Positions 53,715 through 63,373 of a DNA stretch of 64,000 nucleotides are shown piece by piece. The translations under genes were made by a program, and so were the position numbers. The notes under the pieces were generated by a model. It was given only the letters and a program-made list of their open reading frames with translations, did no database searches and was not told where the DNA came from. Source of the stretch: Puccinia triticina. Lineage: Eukaryota; Basidiomycota; Pucciniomycetes; Pucciniales; Pucciniaceae. The first letter of the stretch is position 1. Each line of letters opens with the position of its first letter. The DNA lies in NCBI RefSeq assembly GCF_026914185.1, contig NC_070566.1:4092001-4156000 (forward strand). Direction: 5' to 3'.

Positions 53715-54567
53715 TGTGGTGGCCTCTCCCGTGGCCAGCTAGTCAGGAACATCGCCGCCGCCAGGATTGTCGTCAAGAGTCAAGTTTCAGCTGTCACTCC
53801 TCAAGTTTCTCCAGTCTCAGGAAACATCAAGATCCGCAAGACCCTCAAAATTCCCAGCTTTCATCTTTTTTTTTGGTTATCAGTCCCCAACACCTTCAGC
53901 TTTCTTGGTCCTAACACAGCATCTGCTGTGGGTTTTTTTTCCTGTTCTTTTTTGTTTCTGGGCTCCTTCTCTTCTGTTGATTTTTTCTGTCTTGAGTGTT
54001 TCTTTTTCCTCTGTTCTCTTTCCCTTTCTTTTCTCTGTTTCTTCTCCTTTTGTCTCATCTCATTCTGATTTCCTCATTTCTTTGTGTTGTGTCTTCTTTT
54101 CTCCTTCTTCTGTTGTCTGTTGTGTGTGTGTGCGCGCGTAGCGCGCGGAGGATATGATGAAATCTATGTGACATGTGGCTCTCCCGGAGTCCAAGTTCGC
54201 CGAACTTGGATGATGGGAGAGGCATGGCATTCTGATCCCCAGAATACGGACCATCAAGATTCAGAGATCATATCTTCAGAGTTCAAACTTTCGGGCTCCG
54301 CCCGCCGATCATCTTTCATCCAGAATCCCAGATCCTTTCTTTCTTCCTCTTTAAGATCACCCTCATCCCCTTTCCCCCAAACAAAACAACCGCCGCCGAG
54401 GATCCAAAACCCCGGCGAACCTCTCAAAACCACCAAAACCCAACAGCTATCCCTGATCCCCCCCATTTTTAGCGCTCATCTCGACGGACCACTCACCACG
54501 AGGGCAGCCTAAACAGCACCCATCCCCTCTCACGACTGCCTCCGCTTGTACGGACAGGAGTCCCTCA
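53715..54567 (+). repeat. 5' LTR of copy D
   Basis: TGTGGTGGCCTCTCC to GGAGTCCCTCA. Includes the GT/GC tract (about 54120-54148) and the LTR hairpin (about 54179-54221). Confidence 0.95.
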
Positions 54568-54569
54568 TT

Positions 54570-54648
54570 TGGTCCCCCGAGCCGGGATCGAACCAGCGAC
54601 CTCAAGATTTACAGTCTCGACACTGTGGTTTTGAGGCCGTTCGGCGGT
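54570..54648 (+). promoter_or_regulatory. Extended tRNA-Tyr primer-binding site, copy D
   Basis: TGGTCCCCCGAGCCGGG and onward, two bases after the LTR. Complementary to tRNA-Tyr(GUA) from the CCA end through the anticodon arm (loop CTGTAAA in the complement). Confidence 0.88.
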
Positions 54649-54902
54649 TATATCTTCTTTTCTTCTCTTCTTTACACTATCATCCATCGAAATTCCGGAG
54701 AATCTCGGCTGAACCTATTCGGCTTTTCTCTTTCCGCCAGTCTCAAGTGCCGACCGCATTCGTCGCTCGCCGCTCTCTTAGGCGGACTAGTCCTCGTTTC
54801 ATTGGATCAAGTCGTTTTAGGATTCGGTTGCTTTCTTTCTTGTTTTTTTTTTTTTTTTTTTTCTCTTTAGGTGTTCAGCAGCGGGGCATTAGGGGTATAA
54901 AA

Positions 54903-55006
54903 GTAAGTCCCCTCCACTCAGTAGCACCTCCGAAGCTTCTACATTGTCAAGCATCATCGCCACTTCGTGAGCCGCCCCCCGTTCGCCTGTCTGTTCCCAA
55001 TTTCAG
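54903..55006 (+). other. Splice-like module M1, copy D
   Basis: GTAAGT at 54903 to CCAATTTCAG at 55006 (104 nt), ten bases before the gag ATG. A further acceptor-like tract (T-rich, ending TTTAG near 54870) precedes it, as in B. Confidence 0.72.
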
Positions 55007-55016
55007 ATCACTTGCA

Positions 55017-57185
55017 ATGGCCGACGCGGTGGGAGATCCTCGACCCGTCAAAATGAAGAAAATAAAACCGCAAGACGGTCTGAAGTTTGACGGCTCAAAC
55101 GTTGAGCGGTTTCTAGACGATTACGAGCTAGCGGCCGAGCTAGACGAAGCCTCAGATTACGACAAGGCCCGTCAAGTCGTGCGTTTCGTCGAGAATGGCG
55201 AGACGAGAGCTGTTCTCGAGACTTTGGAGGGGCATAAGCCGCCCGACTGGTCCAAACTGAAGGCAGCCATGCTCGCTTATTGGGCTGACGTGGACACGGC
55301 AGTTTTCACAGAGCGCGACGTTGCAAACCTAGTTGATAAATGGACGAAGAAGGGCGGTGTCTCCTCTGTAGCGGATTATCATGATTTCCGCAAATCTTGG
55401 GACCCCATCCAGGCCTATTTAGTCTCGAAAAATCATGTCGAATCCGAGGAAGAGCTGAAAAAGCAGTTCTATCAGGCGTTCTCAGCGGGTTTTCAGGGTC
55501 GCATTAGGGATCAACTGATCAAGGATAACACGCTGGTGGTGACAGTCGATAACCGCGCCAGGCTTCCATCCTTCAAAACCCTTCGCAGCGCTGTAGATAC
55601 TGTCATGAAGGGACAGATCTCCCTCTCTTTTGAGGATACGCGATCATCAGCTCCTGTAGCGGCCCCCTTTCAAGAGGCGAACGAAACTATGAAGAAGATG
55701 CTCTCGGATCAGCGGCCCTCGGCCGCCTCTTCGTCCCCCAAACCAGGAACATCAATGGAAGACCTCACTAAAATGTTCAAAGCATTCGAGCAGTTCATGA
55801 AGCAAGGAGGCGCGAAGACGAGCTCATCGACGGAAAGGGGTCCGATGATTTGTTATTACTGCCATCGAGAGAATCACGGAACTCTCCGCTGCGCCGAACT
55901 ACAGAAGGATCAGGAGGCGGGTCTAGTCGAGAAGAAGGGTAATAACTTCTTCCTGCCCAACGGGGCGCTCATTCCTTTCGATCGCACTCGCCCAATCCGC
56001 CACGTGGTGGCCTCCTTTCCATCCAATCAAGCGTCAAGTTCTCGGGCTCAGTCTCCTGGGCCTCGTCCGACAGCTCACTCGGCCTCAGTGGAGTTTAAGG
56101 CCAGTTGTGGGTCCTTGGAGCAATGGTACCCCCCGGCGGTTTCATCTCAGTCGTTCTCGGGTGGGTACGACTCGGAGGCAGCTGGCAGGAAGAGGCATGA
56201 GGAGCCGAGGCCTTACAAAGCGCCTTTGGCTCCGTCCTCCCAAGCTAAACGGCCGCTTCGCAAACCAGCAGTCGCTCCGGGCGGTCCTACGGAGCCCGAT
56301 GTGGTGGATGAGCAGGAATTCTTCGAGCGGATTATGAAAGATCCCGATCCTCAGCCCTCTCCGTCTAAGGATTCGCCAGCCAGACCAGCCACGCCGCCTA
56401 AGGGCGTGGGAGCGCAGCCGAAGGTCCGCTTCGAGCGGGACGTCTCACGGGACCGCCCCGACGCGGTGGAGGGGCTCGTGAAGAAGATCTTTGAGCTTCC
56501 GGTCACGACGACAGTGGCGGAAATCTGCTCAGTCTCTCCGGCGGTATCGGATGGCGTTAAAAAGTGGGTCTCGCGGCGTCGTGTGGAGGTAGACCCCGAG
56601 GATTTGAAGGTGCACTCGGGCACTTTGGCGGAGGGCCGCGAGTTTAGGGAAACCTCGCCCGACCCCTGTCTCTATTCCTGCCCGCTCGGTTACCTTGCTT
56701 GCTTGATCGGAGCGGAGGAGAACGCCGCGTCTCCGCTGATCGATTCAGGATCGCAGCTCAACATCATATCGGACGCCATGGCGAATCGGTTTAACCTCAC
56801 ACCTCGGGTCAACTTTAGCTCTGCAGTCTATGGTATCAACAACCAGGCTTGCGAGCTGATCGGAGTCGCTGAGGACGTGCCTGTTCGGGTGGGTAAGAGT
56901 ATCGTAGGCACCTGTCACTTTTGGATTACCCGTCAGGATAGCCCCTTTATTCTAGGCCGCCCATTCTTGATGGACTTCGAAGCGACTCTTTTGTTTTCTC
57001 CCACGGCGGGGGAACGGATCATCTTGCCCGACCCCGAAGGTCGGAACATCGAGTTGTCACTCTGTCCCATCGAAAAGGGTCGATGGGAGCGGGAATTTCC
57101 GGCACACGGTCGGAAAGCGGTGTTGACTCACTGCGGGCGCATCTTGGAGCTGCCCGAGGGAGCGGAGGATCCGTCTTTTTTATAA
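55017..57185 (+). CDS. gag: Gag-protease polyprotein of copy D
   Basis: 722 residues from ATG 55017 (MADAVGDPR), homologous along its length to Gag of B. The frame is open upstream through the primer site, but the start by homology is 55017. Zinc knuckle CYYCHRENHGTLRC at about residue 279. Protease LIDSGSQLNIISD near residue 575, and FILGRPFLMDF. Ends PSFL-stop at the frameshift heptamer. No disruptions. The flanking Copia coding sequence is much more AT-rich, underlining the nested origin. Confidence 0.93.
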   Translation: MADAVGDPRPVKMKKIKPQDGLKFDGSNVERFLDDYELAAELDEASDYDKARQVVRFVENGETRAVLETLEGHKPPDWSKLKAAMLAYWADVDTAVFTERDVANLVDKWTKKGGVSSVADYHDFRKSWDPIQAYLVSKNHVESEEELKKQFYQAFSAGFQGRIRDQLIKDNTLVVTVDNRARLPSFKTLRSAVDTVMKGQISLSFEDTRSSAPVAAPFQEANETMKKMLSDQRPSAASSSPKPGTSMEDLTKMFKAFEQFMKQGGAKTSSSTERGPMICYYCHRENHGTLRCAELQKDQEAGLVEKKGNNFFLPNGALIPFDRTRPIRHVVASFPSNQASSSRAQSPGPRPTAHSASVEFKASCGSLEQWYPPAVSSQSFSGGYDSEAAGRKRHEEPRPYKAPLAPSSQAKRPLRKPAVAPGGPTEPDVVDEQEFFERIMKDPDPQPSPSKDSPARPATPPKGVGAQPKVRFERDVSRDRPDAVEGLVKKIFELPVTTTVAEICSVSPAVSDGVKKWVSRRRVEVDPEDLKVHSGTLAEGREFRETSPDPCLYSCPLGYLACLIGAEENAASPLIDSGSQLNIISDAMANRFNLTPRVNFSSAVYGINNQACELIGVAEDVPVRVGKSIVGTCHFWITRQDSPFILGRPFLMDFEATLLFSPTAGERIILPDPEGRNIELSLCPIEKGRWEREFPAHGRKAVLTHCGRILELPEGAEDPSFL

Positions 57186-60100
57186 GGGGAGTTGGTCCGT
57201 CAGCTGGCGGTTTTAATCTAGGGCCTCGCACTCTGTCAGCGGATTCAACTCAACCCTCAGAGGTCCACGGCAGCGCTTTCTTTACTTCTTCAGTTCAATC
57301 TTTTTCGTCCTCGTCTGTCCAAAACGTCAAAACTCAAAAACAGCAGCAAACCCAAAAACCATCAAAAAAATTCGTTTCTCCGGTCTTCCAGTCTCCGTTT
57401 CCCTCCCCTTCAGAATCATTCTCACTCAATCCTTCAAAGAGGATTCGGCCGCTTCGCGCGGCTAGCTCGGAAACGGACTCGCATCAGGGGTATTCGGCGG
57501 GGGCACCAAGTATAAAAGTAAGTCCCCTCCTTGGTATGCATCTCCGGGTAGCTACTACCGTCAAATCGAAAACATTACCTTGTGCCACGCACGTGAGCGA
57601 TCCGCCGGACCTTCGTTTGTTTCCCAGTCTAGGCGACTCCCTTCCTCTCTTGTCTCGTCTCCGCAACGAGACTAAACTAGCCTCCGACTCTCGTCTCCGC
57701 AACGAGAATAAACTAAATTCATTCCTCGGCAGTCTCCGCGATGAGAATAAACTAGTTTCGTCTTGCTTTAAGGCACTCCGCGACGAGGATAAACTAGTCG
57801 TGTCCGCAAGGGCCCTCCGCAACGAGGTTAAACTTCCGAGCCTCCGCGACGAGGATAAACTAGGCGTGTCCGCAAGGGCCCTCCGCAACGAGGTGAAACT
57901 AGGTACTTATCGGCTGGAATGTGAAGGAGGCGTGGTGGAATTTGGTATTCCGCGGAGGTTGGGAGACGTAGAAGTAAGTTCCTCCCATAGTTGCACCTCC
58001 GAGGGTCTTTCTACACGTCGTAAAAACCCTACTCTAGCCACACTCGTGAGCCGCAAACCATCTTTCGGTTTTTCGTTTTCAGAGAAGGCGGCGTTCGAAA
58101 ACGGCGCGGAGCATCGGACTTGGCGCTTACTCGAGAATGGCCTCAATCACGGCGCGCAGTCAGCTCTTGTGGATGCGTGGAGGGAAGGCTCCTTTCTGTC
58201 CTTTGCCGCCAAGTACAAGCCCGTGGCTCGAAAGGTCAGGCCGGTGAATCAACCCATGCCGCAAAATCTAAATCCTCCGCTTCAGCGCCCTCCTTTGTCT
58301 CGTGATCCGTACCAGGTACTGCCTCGCTCGTTGGCGGGACCTTTTGTTCCCAAAGGAAGAGTTACGGAGGAGCGGCTCTCTGTCGTCAATTTCGGACCCG
58401 AGGGTTGGCTGTACCCGGACGAGCTGAACCTCATCAAGAATGTTCTTGCGGAGCGCAATATGGCCATCGCCTTCACTGAAGCGGAGCGAGGGTTGCTGAA
58501 GGAGTCTTACGGACTCCCGTACATCATTCCGGTCATCGAGCACGCGCCTTGGCAGAAGCGCAAGATTCCCATCCCGGCCGCGAAGCTCGACGAGTATATC
58601 AAGCTGATTTGGGAGCGGGTCAAGACTGGCCTATATGAGCAATCGACATCTTCTTACTCAAGCCCGGTATTCTGTGTCCTCAAGAGCAACGGCAAACTGC
58701 GCATTGTCCACGATCTACAACCATTGAACAAGGTTACGGTTAAGGACGCCGGTGCCCCTCCGGCTACCGAAGAATTTGTAGAGTCCTTTTCCGGCCGAGC
58801 ATGCTACGGGCTCGGCGACATCATGGGCGGCTACGACGAGCGCGCGCTGGACCCTATTTCTCGCCCCCTCACGACCTTTGACACTCCCCTTGGCCGATTC
58901 CAGCTCACACGTCTCCCTCAAGGAGCCACCAACTCTGTCGCTGTCTACCAGGCGCAGATGTTGTGGATTCTGCAGGAAGAGATCCCCGATCACGCGGGAA
59001 TCTTCATCGATGATGGGGGCATAAAAGGCCCCGCTTCTGACTACGACAACGAGTTGCTCTCTTGGCATCCCGGCATCCGGCGGTTCATTTGGGAATACGC
59101 CGGGACATTGGAACGTGTTCTGTTTCGAATCGAGGAGTCAGGCTTGACGGTGTCCGCAGCAAAACTGGCCGCCTGTGTTCCCGCACTGGAGATAGTCGGA
59201 CATGTAGTGTGTAAGGAGGGTCGGAGGATGGCGAAGAGTAAGGTCAATAAGATACTCTCGTGGCCGACTCCGAAAGACGCGACGGAGGTGCGGGGTTTCC
59301 TGGGCATGGTAGTGTATGTCCGCATTTTTATCCCCTCCCTCTCTCAACTCTGTCTCCCGCTTCGACGTCTGACGCGTAAAGACGCGGACTTTGTTTGGAC
59401 TGCGGACTGCGACGAGGCTTTCGAGGCATTGAAGGTTATTGTGGGAAAGGATATCGTTTTGGTGAAAATCGACTACGGGCCGGAGGCGGGGTTAATCAAG
59501 CTCGCCGTGGACTCTAGTTTTCACGCCGCAGGAGCTGTGCTCACTCAAGCGGACATCAACGGCTCGGATCGGCCCGCTTTGTACGAATCTCTTCTCTTCT
59601 CGGACGTTGAATCCCGGTACTCTCAGCCCAAGCTGGAGTTATGCGGAGTTGCGCGAATTCTGAAGAAGCTTCAGACAATCCTCTGGGGCCAGCATTTTGA
59701 GCTTCAGGTCGACGCCCAATCCCTGATCCAGATGATCAACGCTCCCATGACGCGATGGGTCGCATTCATCCAGCTGTTCTCATTCGATATCGTCCACCGC
59801 CCAGGCAAGTCATTCACTATGCCGGACGGTCTTTCTCGGCGCCCGCAAGGCGATGAAGACTCTGATCCACCGTCCTCTGACTTTGATGAAGATTCGCCTC
59901 ATGTGAGGCCGTTACATTTCTACGCAGCCAATGCTGATCAGTCTTACAGCGGGTATCAAGAGGGTTTTTGGCGTCAGTTAGAGGAATATCTTACAACTCT
60001 GGTTCGTCCGGCAGGCTTGGACGCTAAGGAGTTTCAGGCCCTTAAGCGCAAGTCGTCTGAGTTCTTTGTTCAGGCGAGTCGGCTCATGAAGCGAGGGAGC

Positions 60101-61222
60101 CCACTGCCTCGGATCGTGGTCACTATCCCAGCGAAGCAGGACGAGATTCTAAGTAAACTCCACGAAGATCTCGGTCACCGAGGCGTTGCGGAAACATATC
60201 GCCGGATCGCGGATCGCTTCTGGTGGCCCTCCCTGAAGCAGGCCGTTGCACGGTGGTGCCAGAGCTGCGAGGCCTGCCAGAAGAGAGATTCAAGGCGACC
60301 TCTGGAGCCACGTTATCCTACCGGAGAAGAAACGGTCTTTGGGCGAGTGTCGATGGACGCTGTCCACATCAAAGCGGGCGGTGCCAAGTATCTGATCGTC
60401 GCTCGAGATGACTTCTCCGGGTGGGTGGAAGCGAAGTTCCTGAACAATCTCACCTCCGAAGCGGTCGCAACTTTCCTACACGAGAACTGGACTATGCGCT
60501 ATGGAGTGGCGCGCTCGTATTCGACGGATGGTGGCTCCGAATTTGGCGGGGCTCTGGCGGAGATGCTGCGATCTTTGCCGGGTCAACATCGAGTCTCTAC
60601 GCCCTACTACCCTGAAGGGCAGGGTATGGTCGAGCGGGGACACGGCCCTCTGAAGGCGGCGCTAGTCAAGCTGGCGGGCGAGTCAGGCAAGAACTGTAGG
60701 AAGTTCCTGCCTCTGGTGCTATTTGCCGATCGTATCTCAACTAAGCGCACAACGGGGTATTCTCCGTTTGAGCTGGTCTTTGGGCAGCGCGCGGCCCTGC
60801 CTGTTGATTTGGACATTGAATCATACCTCGGCGTCGATTGGGAAGAGGTTCGGGACACAACGGATCTCCTAGTGGCGCGATCCAAGCAGCTCGAAAGGAG
60901 CGAAGAGACACGGTCGGTTGCTTACGAGCGCATGATGAAAGCGCGCGGCGAATCGGTCCTCTACTGGCAAGACAAGAACTCTGGGCGTTTTCGAGCCCCG
61001 CTTTCGGTTGGCGACCTTGTCCTCGCCTACAATCGGTCGCTAGAAGTGCAATGGGGCCAGCTTTTCGCTCACAAATGGAACGGCCCCTATCGGATTGTCA
61101 AACAGGTGCAAGGAGGCTCCTACGTTCTCGCCGAGCTCGATGGTACGGAGCTCAAGCGTCGTTTCGCAGCTGATCAGGTCAAGCGGTATTTTCCGCGCGG
61201 GGGCATTACTGACCAGAAGTAA
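57083..61222 (+). CDS. pol: Pol polyprotein of copy D (linker-RT-RNase H-integrase)
   Basis: Open in the -1 frame relative to gag and entered at 57176-57182. The ATG at 57083 is within the overlap and probably unused. The linker carries modules M2 and M3 and seven LR(N/D)ExKL repeats. RT has FIDDGG near 59005. In RNase H, IKLAVDSSFHAAGAV is followed by MINAPMTRW, six residues shorter than MINAPSLPNAPMTRW in B, probably a deletion between AP repeats. The integrase zinc motif is complete (HEDLGH...CEAC), with catalytic D, D, E in MDAVHI, TDGGSEF and MVERGH. C-terminal GPY/F module. The stop overlaps the M4 donor. Confidence 0.94.
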   Translation: MGAGISGTRSESGVDSLRAHLGAARGSGGSVFFIRGVGPSAGGFNLGPRTLSADSTQPSEVHGSAFFTSSVQSFSSSSVQNVKTQKQQQTQKPSKKFVSPVFQSPFPSPSESFSLNPSKRIRPLRAASSETDSHQGYSAGAPSIKVSPLLGMHLRVATTVKSKTLPCATHVSDPPDLRLFPSLGDSLPLLSRLRNETKLASDSRLRNENKLNSFLGSLRDENKLVSSCFKALRDEDKLVVSARALRNEVKLPSLRDEDKLGVSARALRNEVKLGTYRLECEGGVVEFGIPRRLGDVEVSSSHSCTSEGLSTRRKNPTLATLVSRKPSFGFSFSEKAAFENGAEHRTWRLLENGLNHGAQSALVDAWREGSFLSFAAKYKPVARKVRPVNQPMPQNLNPPLQRPPLSRDPYQVLPRSLAGPFVPKGRVTEERLSVVNFGPEGWLYPDELNLIKNVLAERNMAIAFTEAERGLLKESYGLPYIIPVIEHAPWQKRKIPIPAAKLDEYIKLIWERVKTGLYEQSTSSYSSPVFCVLKSNGKLRIVHDLQPLNKVTVKDAGAPPATEEFVESFSGRACYGLGDIMGGYDERALDPISRPLTTFDTPLGRFQLTRLPQGATNSVAVYQAQMLWILQEEIPDHAGIFIDDGGIKGPASDYDNELLSWHPGIRRFIWEYAGTLERVLFRIEESGLTVSAAKLAACVPALEIVGHVVCKEGRRMAKSKVNKILSWPTPKDATEVRGFLGMVVYVRIFIPSLSQLCLPLRRLTRKDADFVWTADCDEAFEALKVIVGKDIVLVKIDYGPEAGLIKLAVDSSFHAAGAVLTQADINGSDRPALYESLLFSDVESRYSQPKLELCGVARILKKLQTILWGQHFELQVDAQSLIQMINAPMTRWVAFIQLFSFDIVHRPGKSFTMPDGLSRRPQGDEDSDPPSSDFDEDSPHVRPLHFYAANADQSYSGYQEGFWRQLEEYLTTLVRPAGLDAKEFQALKRKSSEFFVQASRLMKRGSPLPRIVVTIPAKQDEILSKLHEDLGHRGVAETYRRIADRFWWPSLKQAVARWCQSCEACQKRDSRRPLEPRYPTGEETVFGRVSMDAVHIKAGGAKYLIVARDDFSGWVEAKFLNNLTSEAVATFLHENWTMRYGVARSYSTDGGSEFGGALAEMLRSLPGQHRVSTPYYPEGQGMVERGHGPLKAALVKLAGESGKNCRKFLPLVLFADRISTKRTTGYSPFELVFGQRAALPVDLDIESYLGVDWEEVRDTTDLLVARSKQLERSEETRSVAYERMMKARGESVLYWQDKNSGRFRAPLSVGDLVLAYNRSLEVQWGQLFAHKWNGPYRIVKQVQGGSYVLAELDGTELKRRFAADQVKRYFPRGGITDQK
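57176..57182 (+). promoter_or_regulatory. -1 ribosomal frameshift heptamer, copy D
   Basis: T TTT TTA in gag phase, followed directly by the gag stop TAA (57183-57185). Pol continues in the -1 frame (SVFFIRGVG). Confidence 0.85.
57518..57627 (+). other. Splice-like module M2, copy D
   Basis: GTAAGT at 57518 to TTTGTTTCCCAG at 57627 (110 nt). Alternative TAG at 57632 (115 nt). Same spacings as copy B. Confidence 0.72.
57655..57902 (+). repeat. LRxExKL coding repeats, copy D
   Basis: Seven copies of a CTCCGCAACGAG..TAAACTA-type unit, encoding LRNETKL, LRNENKL, LRDENKL, LRDEDKL, LRNEVKL, LRDEDKL and LRNEVKL. The last units share a longer GVSARA-LRNEVKL duplication. Confidence 0.88.
57974..58082 (+). 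other. Splice-like module M3, copy D
   Basis: GTAAGT at 57974 to TTTTTCGTTTTCAG at 58082 (109 nt). Translated in frame within pol. Confidence 0.74.
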
Positions 61223-61329
61223 GTCCCCCTCCTTAGTATGCACCTCAGGGTTTCTCTACACGTTTGTAAGCATTACGTTGCCACTTCGTGAGCCGCCTGC
61301 TGGACCTTTGTTTGGGGTTTCTTTTCCAG
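61219..61329 (+). other. Splice-like module M4, copy D, over the pol stop
   Basis: GTAAGT at 61219 overlaps the pol stop at 61220-61222. Acceptor TTTCTTTTCCAG ends at 61329. 111 nt, identical in length to copy B. Removing it would extend Pol to 61600 inside the LTR. Confidence 0.76.
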
Positions 61330-61366
61330 GTTCTCTCTTCCTTCTTTGGCTTCGTGGAACAGCGAA

Positions 61367-61386
61367 GGAGTCTGGGGACAGACTCC
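61367..61386 (+). promoter_or_regulatory. GNRA-capped hairpin and polypurine tract, copy D
   Basis: GGAGTCTG-GGGA-CAGACTCC, followed by AAGTGATGGGGGGA up to the LTR at 61401. Confidence 0.68.
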
Positions 61387-61400
61387 AAGTGATGGGGGGA

Positions 61401-62253
61401 TGTGGTGGCCTCTCCCGTGGCCAGCTAGTCAGGAACATCGCCGCCGCCAGGATTGTCGTCAAGAGTCAAGTTTCAGCTGTCACTCCTCAAGTTTCTCCAG
61501 TCTCAGGAAACATCAAGATCCGCAAGACCCTCAAAATTCCCAGCTTTCATCTTTTTTTTTGTTTATCAGTCCCCAACACCTTCAGCTTTCTTGGTCCTAA
61601 CACAGCATCTGCTGTGGGTTTTTTTTCCTGTTCTTTTTTGTTTCTGGGCTCCTTCTCTTCTGTTGATTTTTTCTGTCTTGAGTGTTTCTTTTTCCTCTGT
61701 TCTCTTTCCCTTTCTTTTCTCTGTTTCTTCTCCTTTTGTCTCATCTCATTCTGATTTCCTCATTTCTTTGTGTTGTGTCTTCTTTTCTCCTTCTTCTGTT
61801 GTCTGTTGTGTGTGTGTGCGCGCGTAGCGCGCGGAGGATATGATGAAATCTATGTGACATGTGGCTCTCCCGGAGTCCAAGTTCGCCGAACTTGGATGAT
61901 GGGAGAGGCATGGCATTCTGATCCCCAGAATACGGACCATCAAGATTCAGAGATCATATCTTCAGAGTTCAAACTTTCGGGCTCCGCCCGCCGATCATCT
62001 TTCATCCAGAATCCCAGATCCTTTCTTTCTTCCTCTTTAAGATCACCCTCATCCCCTTTCCCCCAAACAAAACAACCGCCGCCGAGGATCCAAAACCCCG
62101 GCGAACCTCTCAAAACCACCAAAACCCAACAGCTATCCCTGATCCCCCCCATTTTTAGCGCTCATCTCGACGGACCACTCACCACGAGGGCAGCCTAAAC
62201 AGCACCCATCCCCTCTCACGACTGCCTCCGCTTGTACGGACAGGAGTCCCTCA
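61401..62253 (+). repeat. 3' LTR of copy D
   Basis: 853 bp, same length as the 5' LTR, ends CA, followed by TCGG. Confidence 0.95.
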
Positions 62254-62257
62254 TCGG

Positions 62258-62678
62258 AAGAAGATTCACAAGATATTCAGCCAGAAGGTGCTTGTCCAGA
62301 TTACGTTTTGGCATCTTGACAATTTGAATCCCAACTGATCGAACCCAAGAAAGTCCTAACTCGATGTCGGTAAGAAATTTTTCTAAGTTTGAAGTATATC
62401 TAATTTTTAGAAAATCTTGATACACAACCGACTGATTTTGAGCAGACTCCGATTGAAAATGCTGAATAATAGCTTTCCAAATAAGATGAGGTTGTTTTTT
62501 TATTATCCTCGGTAATGAACTTAGCATAGTTCTCTACCCCTAGGTTGCGTCCTAAGATGCCGGCTGCAACTCCCTTTTGAATCTTGAGAGTTGCTTTAAC
62601 TGTAGCATTGGCTTCAGTGGCGACTAGATCTGATAATAGATGATCATCAACGCCCTTCTCCAAACAAAACGAGAACAT
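62258..62678 (-). pseudogene. gag: Copia Gag, N-terminal part
   Basis: Copia-type (UBN2-like) Gag from about 62678 down to the copy D insertion. An A7 run on the minus strand (62495-62501) shifts the frame by one: upstream MFSFCLEKGVDDHLL...YAKFITEDN, downstream KKQPHLIWKAIIQHF. The part ends at LVNLLP. After removal of copy D and one TCGG it reads in frame into 53714 and onward (TKLEGTKDFLL). LLP followed by a hydrophobic segment is typical of Copia Gag. Confidence 0.85.
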
Positions 62679-62790
62679 GACATTGCGTCAATCGTCAAAT
62701 GTTGTTCTGGAGAGAATCGGGAGTCTGTGAATCGCCTTGTTGGTCATTGTGTATATGTAAAAGCTGAGTTCGAGGTTTGCAGATTAAGCA

Positions 62791-62805
62791 CCTGGGCTCA
62801 TAACC
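62791..62805 (-). promoter_or_regulatory. Half-tRNA(iMet) primer-binding site of the Copia element
   Basis: The plus strand reads CCTGGGCTCATAACC, the anticodon stem-loop of initiator tRNA-Met (anticodon CAT). Its complement lies directly against the 5' LTR. This is the internal, anticodon-loop priming known for Drosophila copia and yeast Ty5, not a CCA-end site. Confidence 0.85.
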
Positions 62806-63368
62806 TAATGAACTCGAGAACTTTTAGAAGGTGTAGTGTTAGTATCTACACTTAGATACAACGTTCACCGACGACGAACACTAACCTTTTAGAAGGTGTA
62901 GTGTTAGTATCTACACTTAGATACAACGTTCACCGACAACGAACACTAACCTGATTGTATCGATAAGAGTTAGTGAGGAGTTGTTTGGTTGACAAAACTA
63001 TTGAGTTGATTGTTTTATTCACCTTTTAGAAGGTGTAGTCTTAGTATCTAGACTTAGATACAACGTTCACCGACGACAAACACTAACCTAAACAATAAGA
63101 TGAATGTTAAGAGTGAGGATACATGAAAGTGATAGCCTAATGATAAACAGACCTGATCGTATCGATAAGAGTTAGTGAGGAGTTGTTTGGTTGACAAAAC
63201 TATTGAGTTGATTAAAGAAAGGACCGGTACATGATTGGAGCGGGGATTTAAGAGATCAACTAGGTTTTGGAACGGAACAACTGCGGCGCGACTACATTAC
63301 ACATAAATAAGAGTAACAAAGATTAAAGATGAAAAGGAACCCGAACTGCTACAGCTACAAGTTCAACA
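62806..63368 (-). repeat. 5' LTR of the Copia element
   Basis: 563 bp, same length as 49440-50002, with the same three internal ~64-bp repeats and several substitutions. Confidence 0.94.
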
Positions 63369-63373
63369 CTGTA

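Larger units (their letters stand above)
53715..62253 (+). mobile_element. Ty3/Gypsy copy D, intact, nested in the Copia gag
   Basis: 8,539 bp with two 853-bp LTRs (TG...CA) and a 4-bp TCGG duplication (53711-53714, 62254-62257). Gag-pro and pol are uninterrupted. The LTRs differ at one noticed site (near 53875 against 61561), making it the youngest insertion in the window. Architecture matches copy B, including four splice-like modules. Confidence 0.96.
49440..63368 (-). mobile_element. Ty1/Copia element, interrupted by Gypsy copy D
   Basis: Minus-strand Copia with 563-bp LTRs (TG...TA) at 62806-63368 (5') and 49440-50002 (3'), and a 5-bp duplication CTGTA (49435-49439, 63369-63373). Without copy D it is about 5.4 kb. 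It has a half-tRNA(iMet) primer site, one Gag-protease-integrase-RT-RNase H frame and a polypurine tract. Copy D (53715-62253) sits in its gag with a TCGG duplication. Four premature stops and one frameshift have inactivated it. Confidence 0.95.
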
